A stretch of 64,000 nt of DNA, taken from contig NZ_CP015596.1 of NCBI RefSeq assembly GCF_001644575.1, positions 248,001-312,000 on the forward strand, given 5' to 3'. Origin of the DNA: Mycobacterium adipatum. Its GTDB lineage: Bacteria; Actinomycetota; Actinomycetes; Mycobacteriales; Mycobacteriaceae. Below the pieces are notes generated by a model. That model made no database searches and was not told where the DNA came from. It saw nothing but the letters and a program-made list of their open reading frames with translations. Both the position numbers and the translations under genes were made by a program. Shown in pieces: positions 8,365-16,334 of this stretch. Numbering within the stretch: position 1 is the first letter of the stretch; every line of letters starts with the position of its first letter.

Positions 8365-10142
8365 TGGGAATCCTCGATCTCCCCCGTCACTTCGCTCGCC
8401 CCGCCGTGGACCGCGTCACCGGCACCGCCGGCCTGATCGGCACCATGGTGCGCGCCGGCGTCATCGCCCCGTTGCGGCCCGACAAGTACCTGCGCATCGG
8501 GGCCGCCATGGCACGCGAGAACATGGGCATCACATCGGGTTTCGCCAGTGCCGCGCAGCGCTGTGGTGACAGGGTCGGGCTGATCGACGAGCTCGGGGCG
8601 CTAACCTGGACCGAAATCGACCAGCGTGCAGATGCTTTGGCCGCCGGATTGCAGGCGCTCCCTTCCGGGGAGCCCCAGGTGGTGGGCATCATGGCCCGCA
8701 ACCACCGGGGTTTCGTCGAGGCGCTGATCGCCGCCAACCGGATAGGTGCCGACGTACTGCTGCTGAACACCTCCTTCGCCGGCCCCGCGCTCGCCGAGGT
8801 ATGGGAGCGCGAATCCGCCGGACGGCCCAGCGCGGTCATCTACGACGAGGAGTTCACCCCGACCGTCGACCGCGCCCTGGCAGGGGCACCCGAGGTCGCC
8901 CGCGTCGTCGCCTGGACCGACACCGCGCAGGACGGCCTCACCGTGCAGGGACTGATCTCCGCTCACGCCGGCCGGCAGCCGCGTCGCGCCACGGAGAAGT
9001 CCAAGGTTGTCCTCCTCACCTCGGGCACCACCGGAACCCCGAAGGGCGCCAAGCATTCCGGCGGTGGGCCCGAGATCCTGAAGGCAATCCTGGACCGCAC
9101 ACCATGGCGCGCCGAGGAGCCGGTGGTGGTGGCCGCGCCGATGTTCCATGCGTGGGGCTTCTCCCAGCTCGCGTTCGCCGCGTCGATGGCGTGCACGATC
9201 ATCACCCGGCGCAAGTTCGATCCGGAAGCCACCCTGGCACTGGTGGACACCCATCGGGCCACCGGATTGTGCGTGGTGCCGGTGATGTTCGACCGCATCG
9301 TCGAATTGCCCGACGAGATCCGAAACCGCTACAGCGGACGCACGCTGCGTTTCGCCGCGGCGTCGGGTTCCCGGATGCGGCCCGATGTCGTCATCAAATT
9401 CATGGATCAGTTCGGCGATGTCATCTACAATAACTACAACGCCACCGAGGCCGGCATGATCGCCACCGCGACACCGGCTGATCTGCGCGCCGCCCCCGAC
9501 ACCGCGGGAAAACCGGCCGAAGGCACCGAGATCCGCATTCTCGACCCCGAGCTGCGGCAGCTGCCGACCGGCGAGACGGGCACCATCTACGTGCGCAACT
9601 CGACCCAGTTCGACGGCTACACCAATGGCAATACCAAGAACTTCCACGACGGTTTCATGAACTCCGGCGATCTCGGTTACCTGGACGCCGACGGCCGGTT
9701 GTTCGTGGTGGGCCGCGACGACGAGATGATCGTCTCCGGCGGCGAGAACGTCTATCCCATCGAGGTGGAGAAGACACTGGTGACCCACGACGCGGTGGCC
9801 GAGGCCGCCGTGATCGGAGCCGACGACGAGCAGTATGGTCAGCGACTGGTCGCGTTCGTGGTCCTCAACGCCACCGGGGGCGAGCGAAGCGACGGGGAAA
9901 ATACCGGGGGCGAGCGAAGCGACGGGGAAAATACCGGGGGCGAGCGAAGCGACGGGGAAAATACCGGGGGCGAGCGAAGCGACGGGGAAAATGACCGGGC
10001 CGTGGATGTTTTGAAACAGTTTGTCCGGGACAATCTGGCCAACTACAAGGTGCCGCGAGACATCGTCGTCCTGGATGAACTGCCGCGCAACAGCACCGGA
10101 AAGATTCTTCGCCGTGAACTTGAGGACCGCATTCCTGGGTAA
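8364..10142 (+). CDS. fadD12: Fatty-acid-CoA ligase FadD12 type, with internal repeat insertion
   Basis: 592 aa acyl-AMP/acyl-CoA synthetase. The AMP-binding motif LLTSGTTGTPKGAK, NNYNATEAG, the hinge GRDDEMIVSGGENVYPIE and the C-terminal catalytic Lys region PRNSTGKILRREL are all present, so the enzyme should be active. Between the C-terminal strands (VAFVVLNATGG) and the helix DVLKQFVRDNL it carries a 40-residue insertion of four identical ten-residue repeats, TGGERSDGEN, from a DNA minisatellite. This makes it longer than the family norm of about 500-550 aa. It follows the acyltransferase with 1-bp overlap and overlaps lipO by 29 bp. Confidence 0.92.
   Translation: MGILDLPRHFARPAVDRVTGTAGLIGTMVRAGVIAPLRPDKYLRIGAAMARENMGITSGFASAAQRCGDRVGLIDELGALTWTEIDQRADALAAGLQALPSGEPQVVGIMARNHRGFVEALIAANRIGADVLLLNTSFAGPALAEVWERESAGRPSAVIYDEEFTPTVDRALAGAPEVARVVAWTDTAQDGLTVQGLISAHAGRQPRRATEKSKVVLLTSGTTGTPKGAKHSGGGPEILKAILDRTPWRAEEPVVVAAPMFHAWGFSQLAFAASMACTIITRRKFDPEATLALVDTHRATGLCVVPVMFDRIVELPDEIRNRYSGRTLRFAAASGSRMRPDVVIKFMDQFGDVIYNNYNATEAGMIATATPADLRAAPDTAGKPAEGTEIRILDPELRQLPTGETGTIYVRNSTQFDGYTNGNTKNFHDGFMNSGDLGYLDADGRLFVVGRDDEMIVSGGENVYPIEVEKTLVTHDAVAEAAVIGADDEQYGQRLVAFVVLNATGGERSDGENTGGERSDGENTGGERSDGENTGGERSDGENDRAVDVLKQFVRDNLANYKVPRDIVVLDELPRNSTGKILRRELEDRIPG
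8380..8402 (-). repeat. Diverged inverted copy of the fadD12 repeat unit
   Basis: Read on the minus strand, this 23-bp stretch matches the core of the 30-bp repeat at 9873-9992 (ggggcgagcgaagcgacggg) at 21 of 23 positions. It encodes part of the N-terminus (PRHFARPA) of the same protein. Confidence 0.5.
9873..9992 (+). repeat. Four perfect 30-bp tandem repeats, in frame in fadD12
   Basis: Four copies are identical over all 30 bases, at 9873-9902, 9903-9932, 9933-9962 and 9963-9992. The unit contains gggggcgagcgaagcgacgg followed by ggaaaat. The period is a multiple of three, so the reading frame survives and each copy adds ten hydrophilic residues. Absolute identity implies recent expansion by slippage or unequal crossing-over. 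Confidence 0.97.
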
Positions 10143-11337
10143 ACCTCGGCCTCTGCTGGGGGCGACGGCCGAACTGGTCAACGCCGCCAATGCGGTGCGC
10201 CCGTTGGGCCGCAAGGGCTACAGCACCATTGCGACCTTCGCCTTCGGGTGGCCGACATCGGAGAACGCCCCATTGCTGTTCACCGGCTCGGTTCTCGACG
10301 TGGTCCGGCGAGCGGTGCTGGGACATTACCGGACCCGCAACGGCCGGATCTCGTTGGTGGCCAAGGCTCTCACCTGGGGACTGCTGGCGCTGGTACAGCG
10401 TCGCGAGGTCGTCTCGAAGCGGTATTTCGAGGATCCGCTGAAAGCGACGCTCGGCGCGGACTATATGGAGGCCGAAGAACCCGAGCGGCGCCCGCGCGGC
10501 GTCTTCGGGACCGGCTGGACCCGGCGGCGCTACGTGCACGAGACCGCGCGGTACGGCCGGCACGCGCCGAACCTCGCCGATATCTGGATGCGACCGGACC
10601 TGCCGCGGGACGGTAAGGCGCCGGTACTGCTGCAGATCCCCGGTGGCGCCTGGATGATCGGGATGCGCCGCCCGCAGGCCTACCCGATGCTGAGCCGCTT
10701 GGCCGAGCGGGGCTGGGTCTGCGTGTCGATCGGCTACCGGATCAGCCCCAGATACACCTGGCCCGACCACATCGTCGACGTCAAACAGGCGATCGCGTGG
10801 GTGAAGGAAAACATCGCCACCTACGGCGGCGACCCCGAGGCGATCCACATCACCGGCGGTTCCGCCGGTGGGCACCTGACGGCGCTGGCCGCCCTCACGC
10901 CGAACGACCCCAAGTGGCAACCCGGTTTCGAGGACGCCGACACCTCGGTGGCCGCCGCGGTTCCCATCTACGGCCGCTACGACTGGTTCACCGACACCGG
11001 CAATGGCAGGCCGGAATTCATCAAGATTCTGGAGAAGTTCATCGTCAAACTGCCGTTCGCGGCGAACCGGCAGGTCTATCTGGACGCCTCACCGATCACG
11101 CTGGTGCACAGCGACGCTCCGCCGTTCTTCATCCTGCACGGTGAGGATGACTCGGTAATCCCGGTACGGGAGGGCCGCGATTTCGCCGACGCGCTGCGCA
11201 ACGTTTCGAAATCCCCGGTCATCTACGCCGAGATCCCGCACGCCCAACACGCATTCGATTTCTTCGGCTCGGCGCACGGGCACAACACCGCCGCCGCGGT
11301 GGAGCGCTTCCTGAACTGGGTGCGCGGCCCGGGATAG
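10114..11337 (+). CDS. lipO: Alpha/beta hydrolase (esterase/lipase), LipO type
   Basis: 407 aa from the GTG at 10114, which overlaps the end of fadD12 by 29 bp. It is an alpha/beta-hydrolase-3-type esterase with the oxyanion motif QIPGGAWMIG in place of canonical HGGG, nucleophile Ser in ITGGSAGGHL, Asp in HGEDDSVIPV and His in HAQHAFDFF. The N-terminal 120 residues are a helical extension with a hydrophobic patch (AKALTWGLLALVQ), consistent with membrane association. It is third in the operon, presumably releasing fatty acids that FadD12 activates. An earlier in-frame start at 10021 would lie deep in fadD12 and is not favoured. Confidence 0.88.
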   Translation: MNLRTAFLGKPRPLLGATAELVNAANAVRPLGRKGYSTIATFAFGWPTSENAPLLFTGSVLDVVRRAVLGHYRTRNGRISLVAKALTWGLLALVQRREVVSKRYFEDPLKATLGADYMEAEEPERRPRGVFGTGWTRRRYVHETARYGRHAPNLADIWMRPDLPRDGKAPVLLQIPGGAWMIGMRRPQAYPMLSRLAERGWVCVSIGYRISPRYTWPDHIVDVKQAIAWVKENIATYGGDPEAIHITGGSAGGHLTALAALTPNDPKWQPGFEDADTSVAAAVPIYGRYDWFTDTGNGRPEFIKILEKFIVKLPFAANRQVYLDASPITLVHSDAPPFFILHGEDDSVIPVREGRDFADALRNVSKSPVIYAEIPHAQHAFDFFGSAHGHNTAAAVERFLNWVRGPG

Positions 11338-11348
11338 CGGCATGTCGT

Positions 11349-11367
11349 CCGAACAGTCGATTGTTCG
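11349..11367. other. Short inverted repeat after the lipO operon
   Basis: Arms CGAACA (11350-11355) and TGTTCG (11362-11367) lie just downstream of lipO, with a G-U pair and a 4-nt loop possible in RNA. There is no T-tract. It could be a weak terminator or an operator for the next gene. Confidence 0.3.
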
Positions 11368-11420
11368 CCGGGATTCCCACTATTAGCGTCGGTGACAATT
11401 AGGACGAGTGGGAGGTACTG

Positions 11421-14036
11421 GTGATCGACACCAGGTTCGTCGGCCGCGCCGGCGCCCTCGCTGTCATGTTGGGCATGGGCATCGCCATCACGGCCGCGCC
11501 ACCAACGGCAACCGCAGACTCCGGCACGACACCTTCAAGCGACACGCCTTCCAGCACCGCAGCACATCCGGAGTCCTCGCCTCACGTCCCCTCGACGGCC
11601 ACCGCGAGGACCGGCCGGCAAACCGTGGTGTCAGCCGCCCGCACCCGGACGGCATCCCCGCGCGTTTCCAGGCGAGCAGTGGATCCCCGTATCCGCACTC
11701 GGGCCACCCCGGGCGAGACCATCAATGCCCGCGAGGACAACCTCGATGGAGACGCCGGCGCGATTCGGGCGACCGCAGCCGATGACGAGCCGAGCGCGGT
11801 CGCGTCTGCGCACACGGTTCAGGTCGAGACGCCACGCGCCGACATCGCCGGTGTGGCAACGGCCCCACCACAGCCGCCAGCATCGGTCTCGGTCGTCGTC
11901 GGCCCGCTCGGCGCGGATGCCCTGTCAGCCATGGGCTCCGAGCCCGCCGGTTCAGGCCCATCCTCGGCCATCTGGGTGCTGGCCGCTGCCGCCCGCCGAG
12001 AGCTGGGCAGCCCCGACACCGAGCCCGGCGAGGCATCGGCGCTCACCACGGCGTCGGCCACCGCGACGGCGTCCGCCGTCCCGTCCACGATCATCAACAT
12101 CCCGGTCGGGCGCACCCCGGCGGGGCTGGCCATCACCCCCAATGGCAGGCGGGTGTACGTCGCGAACGGCAACGCCGGCACGATATCGGTGATCGATACC
12201 GCGACCAACACCACCATCGGAAACCCCATCGTCGTGGGCACCGCGCCGGTGGCGTTGGCCATCAATCCAAGCGGCAGCCGCCTCTACGTCGCCCACAATG
12301 CCAACGGCGGCAACAAGATCACCGTGATCAACACCGCGACCAACAAGGTCGTGGGCACGTTCGGTGTCGGCAGCGACCCGTTGAGCCTCGTGGTCAGCCC
12401 CAACGGCAAGCGACTCTACGTCGCCAACGCGAATTCGGGCACCGTATCGGTGATCAACACCGCGAACAACAAGGTGGTCGGAAACCCTATTGCCGTTGGT
12501 GGCCGGCCACACGGCATCGCCGTCAGCCCCGACGGCACCCGCATCTACGTTGCGAACAACAGCAGCAATTCGGTCTCGGTCATCGACACGGCCACCAACA
12601 CAACCGTAGGGGCACCGATACCTGTTGGGGCCCAGCCGATGTCGGTAGTCGTAAGCCCCGACGGCGGCCGGGTATACGTGGTGAACAACGTCAGCGGCAC
12701 CGTATCGGTCATCGACGCCGCCAGCAACTCGACGGTCGGGCCTCCGATCTCCGTGGGCAGCAAACCGACCGCCCTCGCCGTGAGTCCGAATGGCAAGCTG
12801 ATGTTCGTGGCCGTCAGCGCCAACACCAGCGTCGCTGTGATCAGCACCGTCACGAACACCATCGTCGGCGCCCCGGTCACGGTGGGAATCGCTCCGGGCG
12901 GTGCCGTCGTCAGCCCCAGCGGCCGGTACGTCTACGTCAACAACTGGGGTACCAACAACGTGTCCGTCATCGACTTGGGGCTTCCGGCATCGGCCGCCGT
13001 CAGCCTCGGGAGCCCGGCTTCCAGCAATGGCAAGATCAGCGGGAAGTTGACCGTCACCGACTCCTTGAGCATCCGCTATTCGACAGGCGCACCCACCAAG
13101 GGCATGGTGGTCATCAATCCCAAGTCCGGCTCGTTCAGTTACGTCCCGTTCCAAACGGCGCGCCACGCCGCGGCGGCGGTGACGGCTAGCGCCGCGGACA
13201 AGGTGGACAGCTTCACCGTGACCGCGACCAACAGCGTCGGGGTGTCGGTCACAGTGCCGGTTACAGTGCAGATTCTGCCGAAGAACACCGCACCGACCCT
13301 CAAAGTCACTGTCAGCAAACCCAATTCCACAACCAGTGTCGTCACCATCAAGTTGACCGCCGGCGACGCGGACAAAGACGTTCTGACCTATTCCATACCG
13401 GCAGAGACCGCTCGGGGGACGCTCGTCCGAAACACCGACGGCACGCTGACCTTCACCCCGAATACAACCGCCCTGGCCCAGCCGGGAAAGGACACCTTCG
13501 GGATCACCGTCGACGACGGCCACGGCGGCACTCGAACAGTGTCGGTGACCGTCATCGCCAAGGCTCCGCCACTGGCGCTACGCGTGGCCAAATTTGTCAA
13601 CGACAATCATGGCAATACGGTCGGAGACGGTGAGTGTGTGGCCTTGGTCAAAGAGTTCCTCCGCATACACGGCGTCGTCGCCGACGCGTGGGGTCACGCC
13701 GTCAACTACGCCTGGCGCCGCGGCACCGGCGGCACGGAGCTTGAGAACAGAAAGTTCAAGTGGCACACCGACACCAAGTTTCAAGACGGCGACATCATCG
13801 TCTACGAGCAGGGCGGTTATAACCTCAGCAGCGCCGGCCATATCGGCATCTGGTTCCAAGGCAAGCTGTACGACCAGAACAGCGGTTGGCACACGACCTT
13901 CGACAAATCGCTCCCGGGCCGGACGGTCCAGACCCGCCAGGCGGGCTTCTCACCCTTCTGGAACAACGGAAACGGTCCGCCCTACAAACCCAACGGGAAG
14001 AGACCCGTGGGCTACCTGGGCTACTGGCGCAAGTGA
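11421..14036 (+). CDS. Secreted YVTN beta-propeller / cadherin-like / CHAP amidase fusion protein
   Basis: 871 aa from GTG 11421, with ggaggt at 11411-11416. Residues 1-33 are a signal peptide ending in APPTATADS. Residues about 34-225 are a Ser/Thr/Ala/Pro-rich linker. Residues about 226-525 hold seven YVTN-type propeller repeats of about 43 aa (pattern LAITPNGRRVYVAN...ISVIDTATN). Residues about 530-715 hold two VCBS/cadherin-like beta domains (KSGSFSYVPF, DGTLTFTPNT). Residues about 720-871 form a CHAP domain with Cys739 in GDGECVALVKEF and His807 in SAGHIGIWF. CHAP domains cleave peptidoglycan amide or peptide bonds, so this is a predicted surface-anchored or secreted wall hydrolase with a binding scaffold. 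It is monocistronic and converges on the lipoprotein gene. Confidence 0.88.
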   Translation: MIDTRFVGRAGALAVMLGMGIAITAAPPTATADSGTTPSSDTPSSTAAHPESSPHVPSTATARTGRQTVVSAARTRTASPRVSRRAVDPRIRTRATPGETINAREDNLDGDAGAIRATAADDEPSAVASAHTVQVETPRADIAGVATAPPQPPASVSVVVGPLGADALSAMGSEPAGSGPSSAIWVLAAAARRELGSPDTEPGEASALTTASATATASAVPSTIINIPVGRTPAGLAITPNGRRVYVANGNAGTISVIDTATNTTIGNPIVVGTAPVALAINPSGSRLYVAHNANGGNKITVINTATNKVVGTFGVGSDPLSLVVSPNGKRLYVANANSGTVSVINTANNKVVGNPIAVGGRPHGIAVSPDGTRIYVANNSSNSVSVIDTATNTTVGAPIPVGAQPMSVVVSPDGGRVYVVNNVSGTVSVIDAASNSTVGPPISVGSKPTALAVSPNGKLMFVAVSANTSVAVISTVTNTIVGAPVTVGIAPGGAVVSPSGRYVYVNNWGTNNVSVIDLGLPASAAVSLGSPASSNGKISGKLTVTDSLSIRYSTGAPTKGMVVINPKSGSFSYVPFQTARHAAAAVTASAADKVDSFTVTATNSVGVSVTVPVTVQILPKNTAPTLKVTVSKPNSTTSVVTIKLTAGDADKDVLTYSIPAETARGTLVRNTDGTLTFTPNTTALAQPGKDTFGITVDDGHGGTRTVSVTVIAKAPPLALRVAKFVNDNHGNTVGDGECVALVKEFLRIHGVVADAWGHAVNYAWRRGTGGTELENRKFKWHTDTKFQDGDIIVYEQGGYNLSSAGHIGIWFQGKLYDQNSGWHTTFDKSLPGRTVQTRQAGFSPFWNNGNGPPYKPNGKRPVGYLGYWRK

Positions 14037-14076
14037 TTGCGCCTGTCGCCGCCACCTGAGCTGAGACGAGGGTCAG

Positions 14077-14847
14077 TCAACACAGCGGCGTGTGCTGGCA
14101 GACCTCCGGCGGCGGCGGCGGAAGCTGTGGGCGCGGAAGCTGCGGTGGCGGCGGGAGCCGGGGCGGCGGCGGCAGCCGGGGCCCCCGCGGACCACCACCG
14201 CCGCCGTTCGTCGCGGGTGGGGCCGGGGCGGGCGCGGGTTCGGGGGGCGCCGGGGGCCTGGCCGGGGGCAACGGCCCGGGCGGCGCCGGCGGTCCGGAGG
14301 CTGCGGGCAGCGTCGTCATCGCCCAGATGGCGACCGGCTGCGGGTCCAGCATGTAGTTCGCGGGCGCCGCGGTGAGTTGCAGCTGCGTCGGAGCGACGCC
14401 GGGGCGCAGGTGGAAGAACACCCAGCCGGTCGCGTCGGCGACGACCCGCGCGGGCAGGGGCCGCGATTTCAGAACGGCCGGCCGCGACGGCGCGATCTGT
14501 TCACCGCCACCGACCAGCAGCCGGAAGCCGCCGTTGGAGCCCGTCGCGTCGATCGGCGCGGACACATCGGCGAACGACACCTCGATACCCAGTTCGAGCT
14601 CGTCACTGCCGTCCTGGCGCACCAGCGCCACGGTGTCGGCCCGGGGAGTGACGGTGGCACCCTTCACGGTCAGCGGGGCACCCAGCAAAGCGGTGCCGGG
14701 AAGAATCGACACCCCGCCCGCCGCGGCGTCCGAACTCGCCTCGACCGACGAGCTCGCGGGCCGCGAGGGTGCGGCCGGCCCGTACGAGCAGCCGACCGTC
14801 ACGGCCGCCAGCCCCGCGACGGCAGCCACGGCGCCCAGGAATCTCAT
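14077..14847 (-). CDS. Proline-rich lipoprotein, unknown function
   Basis: 256 aa from ATG 14847. The signal peptide MRFLGAVAAVAGLAAVTVGC ends in a lipobox with Cys20, so a lipid-anchored exported protein is predicted. Residues about 45-185 form a beta-rich domain resembling the DUF4352/Ig-like proteins that carry stretches such as LELGIEVSFADVSAPIDA. The last 75 residues are a Pro/Gly-rich tail (PPPPRLPPPPQLPRP) ending in two cysteines. It is the third gene downstream of lipC-like and WS/DGAT genes, 42 bp after the latter, so a role at the cell surface linked to lipid handling is possible. The fold assignment is tentative. Confidence 0.75.
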   Translation of the reverse strand: MRFLGAVAAVAGLAAVTVGCSYGPAAPSRPASSSVEASSDAAAGGVSILPGTALLGAPLTVKGATVTPRADTVALVRQDGSDELELGIEVSFADVSAPIDATGSNGGFRLLVGGGEQIAPSRPAVLKSRPLPARVVADATGWVFFHLRPGVAPTQLQLTAAPANYMLDPQPVAIWAMTTLPAASGPPAPPGPLPPARPPAPPEPAPAPAPPATNGGGGGPRGPRLPPPPRLPPPPQLPRPQLPPPPPEVCQHTPLC

Positions 14848-14889
14848 GGCGTCATTCTCGCCCATCGTCGATGCCGAGGCGCACCCGTG

Positions 14890-16305
14890 TCACGTCAGCG
14901 CGGTCTCGATGGTGGTGAGTTCCTCGGAAATTCCTGCTGCACGCCGGATCTCGCGCAGCTCCTGCACCATGGCCTCGGTCACCTCGTGCGGATCGTCGAC
15001 CGTCTCGGTGTCCGACAGCACCGAGATGTTCAGCTGGTCCACATAGCTCCACACCGTGATGTTCAGTCCGCTGGCCGCCGTCAGCGGGCCGACCGAGTAG
15101 ATCTCGGTGACGGTGGCGCCGCCGACCTTGCCCTGCTGGCGGGGTCCGGGCACATTCGAGATATTGAGGTTGAGCACCTTGTTCTGGCCGTCTTTGTCCG
15201 ACAGCCTGCGAAACAGCGCCTCGACAGCGGCCGGCGGCATATAGGACGCCCAGCGGGCCACCAGTTCGGGCCCGATCAGCTGGTGGCCCTCCTTGGCCAG
15301 ATTCGCCGCCGCACTTGCCTTGCGGACCCGCTCCAGCGGATCGGGCTCGTCGACCGGCAGCGCCATCAACACGCCGCTGAACCGGTTGCCGGAAATGCGG
15401 TCCGGGGAGAAGTCGAAACTCATCGGCACCGAGGCCAGCAGCGGGTGGGCGGCCTTACCCTCATAGTGCAGTTGCAGTGTGCGCAGGGCACCCGAGGACA
15501 TCGCCAGCACCATGTCGTTGATGGTGGCGCCCAACTGTTTCCCGGTCGATTTGACATCAGCCAGCGCCAGCGAGGCGGTCGCGAAGCGGCGCCCGGGCGT
15601 GAGGACGTGGTTCATGAAGCTCGGGGGCGGGGTGAACGGGCGAGTCAGCTCGGGGCCCAGCTTGCGGCTGCTGCGCCGCACCCGACCCACCCCGTCGGCG
15701 GTGTACTTGACCAGGCCGGGGAATCGGCCGATCTGGCGCAGATGGTCGCGGAAAGCCGAACGCACCAACTCCGATTTGGACGGTTCGGGGTCGGTGGCGT
15801 ACGAATCGCGGTCGCGCTGCGGCCCGTCCTGCAGATCCATCCCCCTGGCGAGCAGGTTCGCCGACGCGACCCCGTCGGCCAGCGCATGGTGGATCTTCCC
15901 CACGACCGCGATCCGGTCATCGGCGAGGCCCTCCACGAAGTACATCTCCCACAGCGGCCGGCTGCGATCCAGCGGGGTGCTGGCGATCTCACCGATGGCC
16001 TCGTCGAGTTCCCGACGGCCACCAGGCGCGGCGAGCCGCCACGGGCGGACGTGGTACTCCAAGTCGACGTCGGTGTTCTCGCGCCACATCGGGTGGTGAA
16101 ATTTGAACGGGATGTCGACCAGCTGATAACGGAACGGGTCCAGCTTGTACAGCCGGCCGTGCAACACGTTGCGGAAGTCTTCGACACCGAAGGTGCGTCC
16201 ACCCAACCCGTGCAGGTCGATGATCGCGATCTTCAAGGTGTGCATGTGCACGTTGGGCGCTTCCGTGTACAGCAGGAACGCATCCCAACCGCTGAGCCTC
16301 TTCAC
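14890..16305 (-). CDS. Wax ester synthase / diacylglycerol acyltransferase (WS/DGAT)
   Basis: 471 aa, GTG start with ggagga 8 nt upstream (minus strand, 16314-16319). The catalytic HHxxxDG motif is intact in GKIHHALADGVAS, and further family blocks are present (PLDRSRPLWEMYFVEG, NVPGPRQQ, VWSYVDQLNISVLSD). It is predicted to esterify diacylglycerol or fatty alcohols with acyl-CoA to make storage lipid at the membrane. The order lipase then WS/DGAT matches Rv0220 (lipC)-Rv0221 as I recall it, and the length agrees with Rv0221. It lies 29 bp after the lipase gene in the same operon. Confidence 0.93.
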   Translation of the reverse strand: MKRLSGWDAFLLYTEAPNVHMHTLKIAIIDLHGLGGRTFGVEDFRNVLHGRLYKLDPFRYQLVDIPFKFHHPMWRENTDVDLEYHVRPWRLAAPGGRRELDEAIGEIASTPLDRSRPLWEMYFVEGLADDRIAVVGKIHHALADGVASANLLARGMDLQDGPQRDRDSYATDPEPSKSELVRSAFRDHLRQIGRFPGLVKYTADGVGRVRRSSRKLGPELTRPFTPPPSFMNHVLTPGRRFATASLALADVKSTGKQLGATINDMVLAMSSGALRTLQLHYEGKAAHPLLASVPMSFDFSPDRISGNRFSGVLMALPVDEPDPLERVRKASAAANLAKEGHQLIGPELVARWASYMPPAAVEALFRRLSDKDGQNKVLNLNISNVPGPRQQGKVGGATVTEIYSVGPLTAASGLNITVWSYVDQLNISVLSDTETVDDPHEVTEAMVQELREIRRAAGISEELTTIETALT

Positions 16306-16334
16306 CGGCTATTTCCTCCCCTGGCTGGAGGAGT

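Noticed and set aside
9873..9992. Possible CRISPR array
   Set aside because: The 30-bp repeats are head-to-tail without spacers and lie in frame within fadD12; no cas genes are nearby.
8601..10214. 537-codon minus-strand frame across fadD12
   Set aside because: Shadow of fadD12; it reads the tandem repeats as another low-complexity peptide but has no motif or RBS.
11349..11367. Possible LexA/SOS box
   Set aside because: GAAC and GTTC half-sites are 8 bp apart, not the 4 bp of the mycobacterial SOS consensus.
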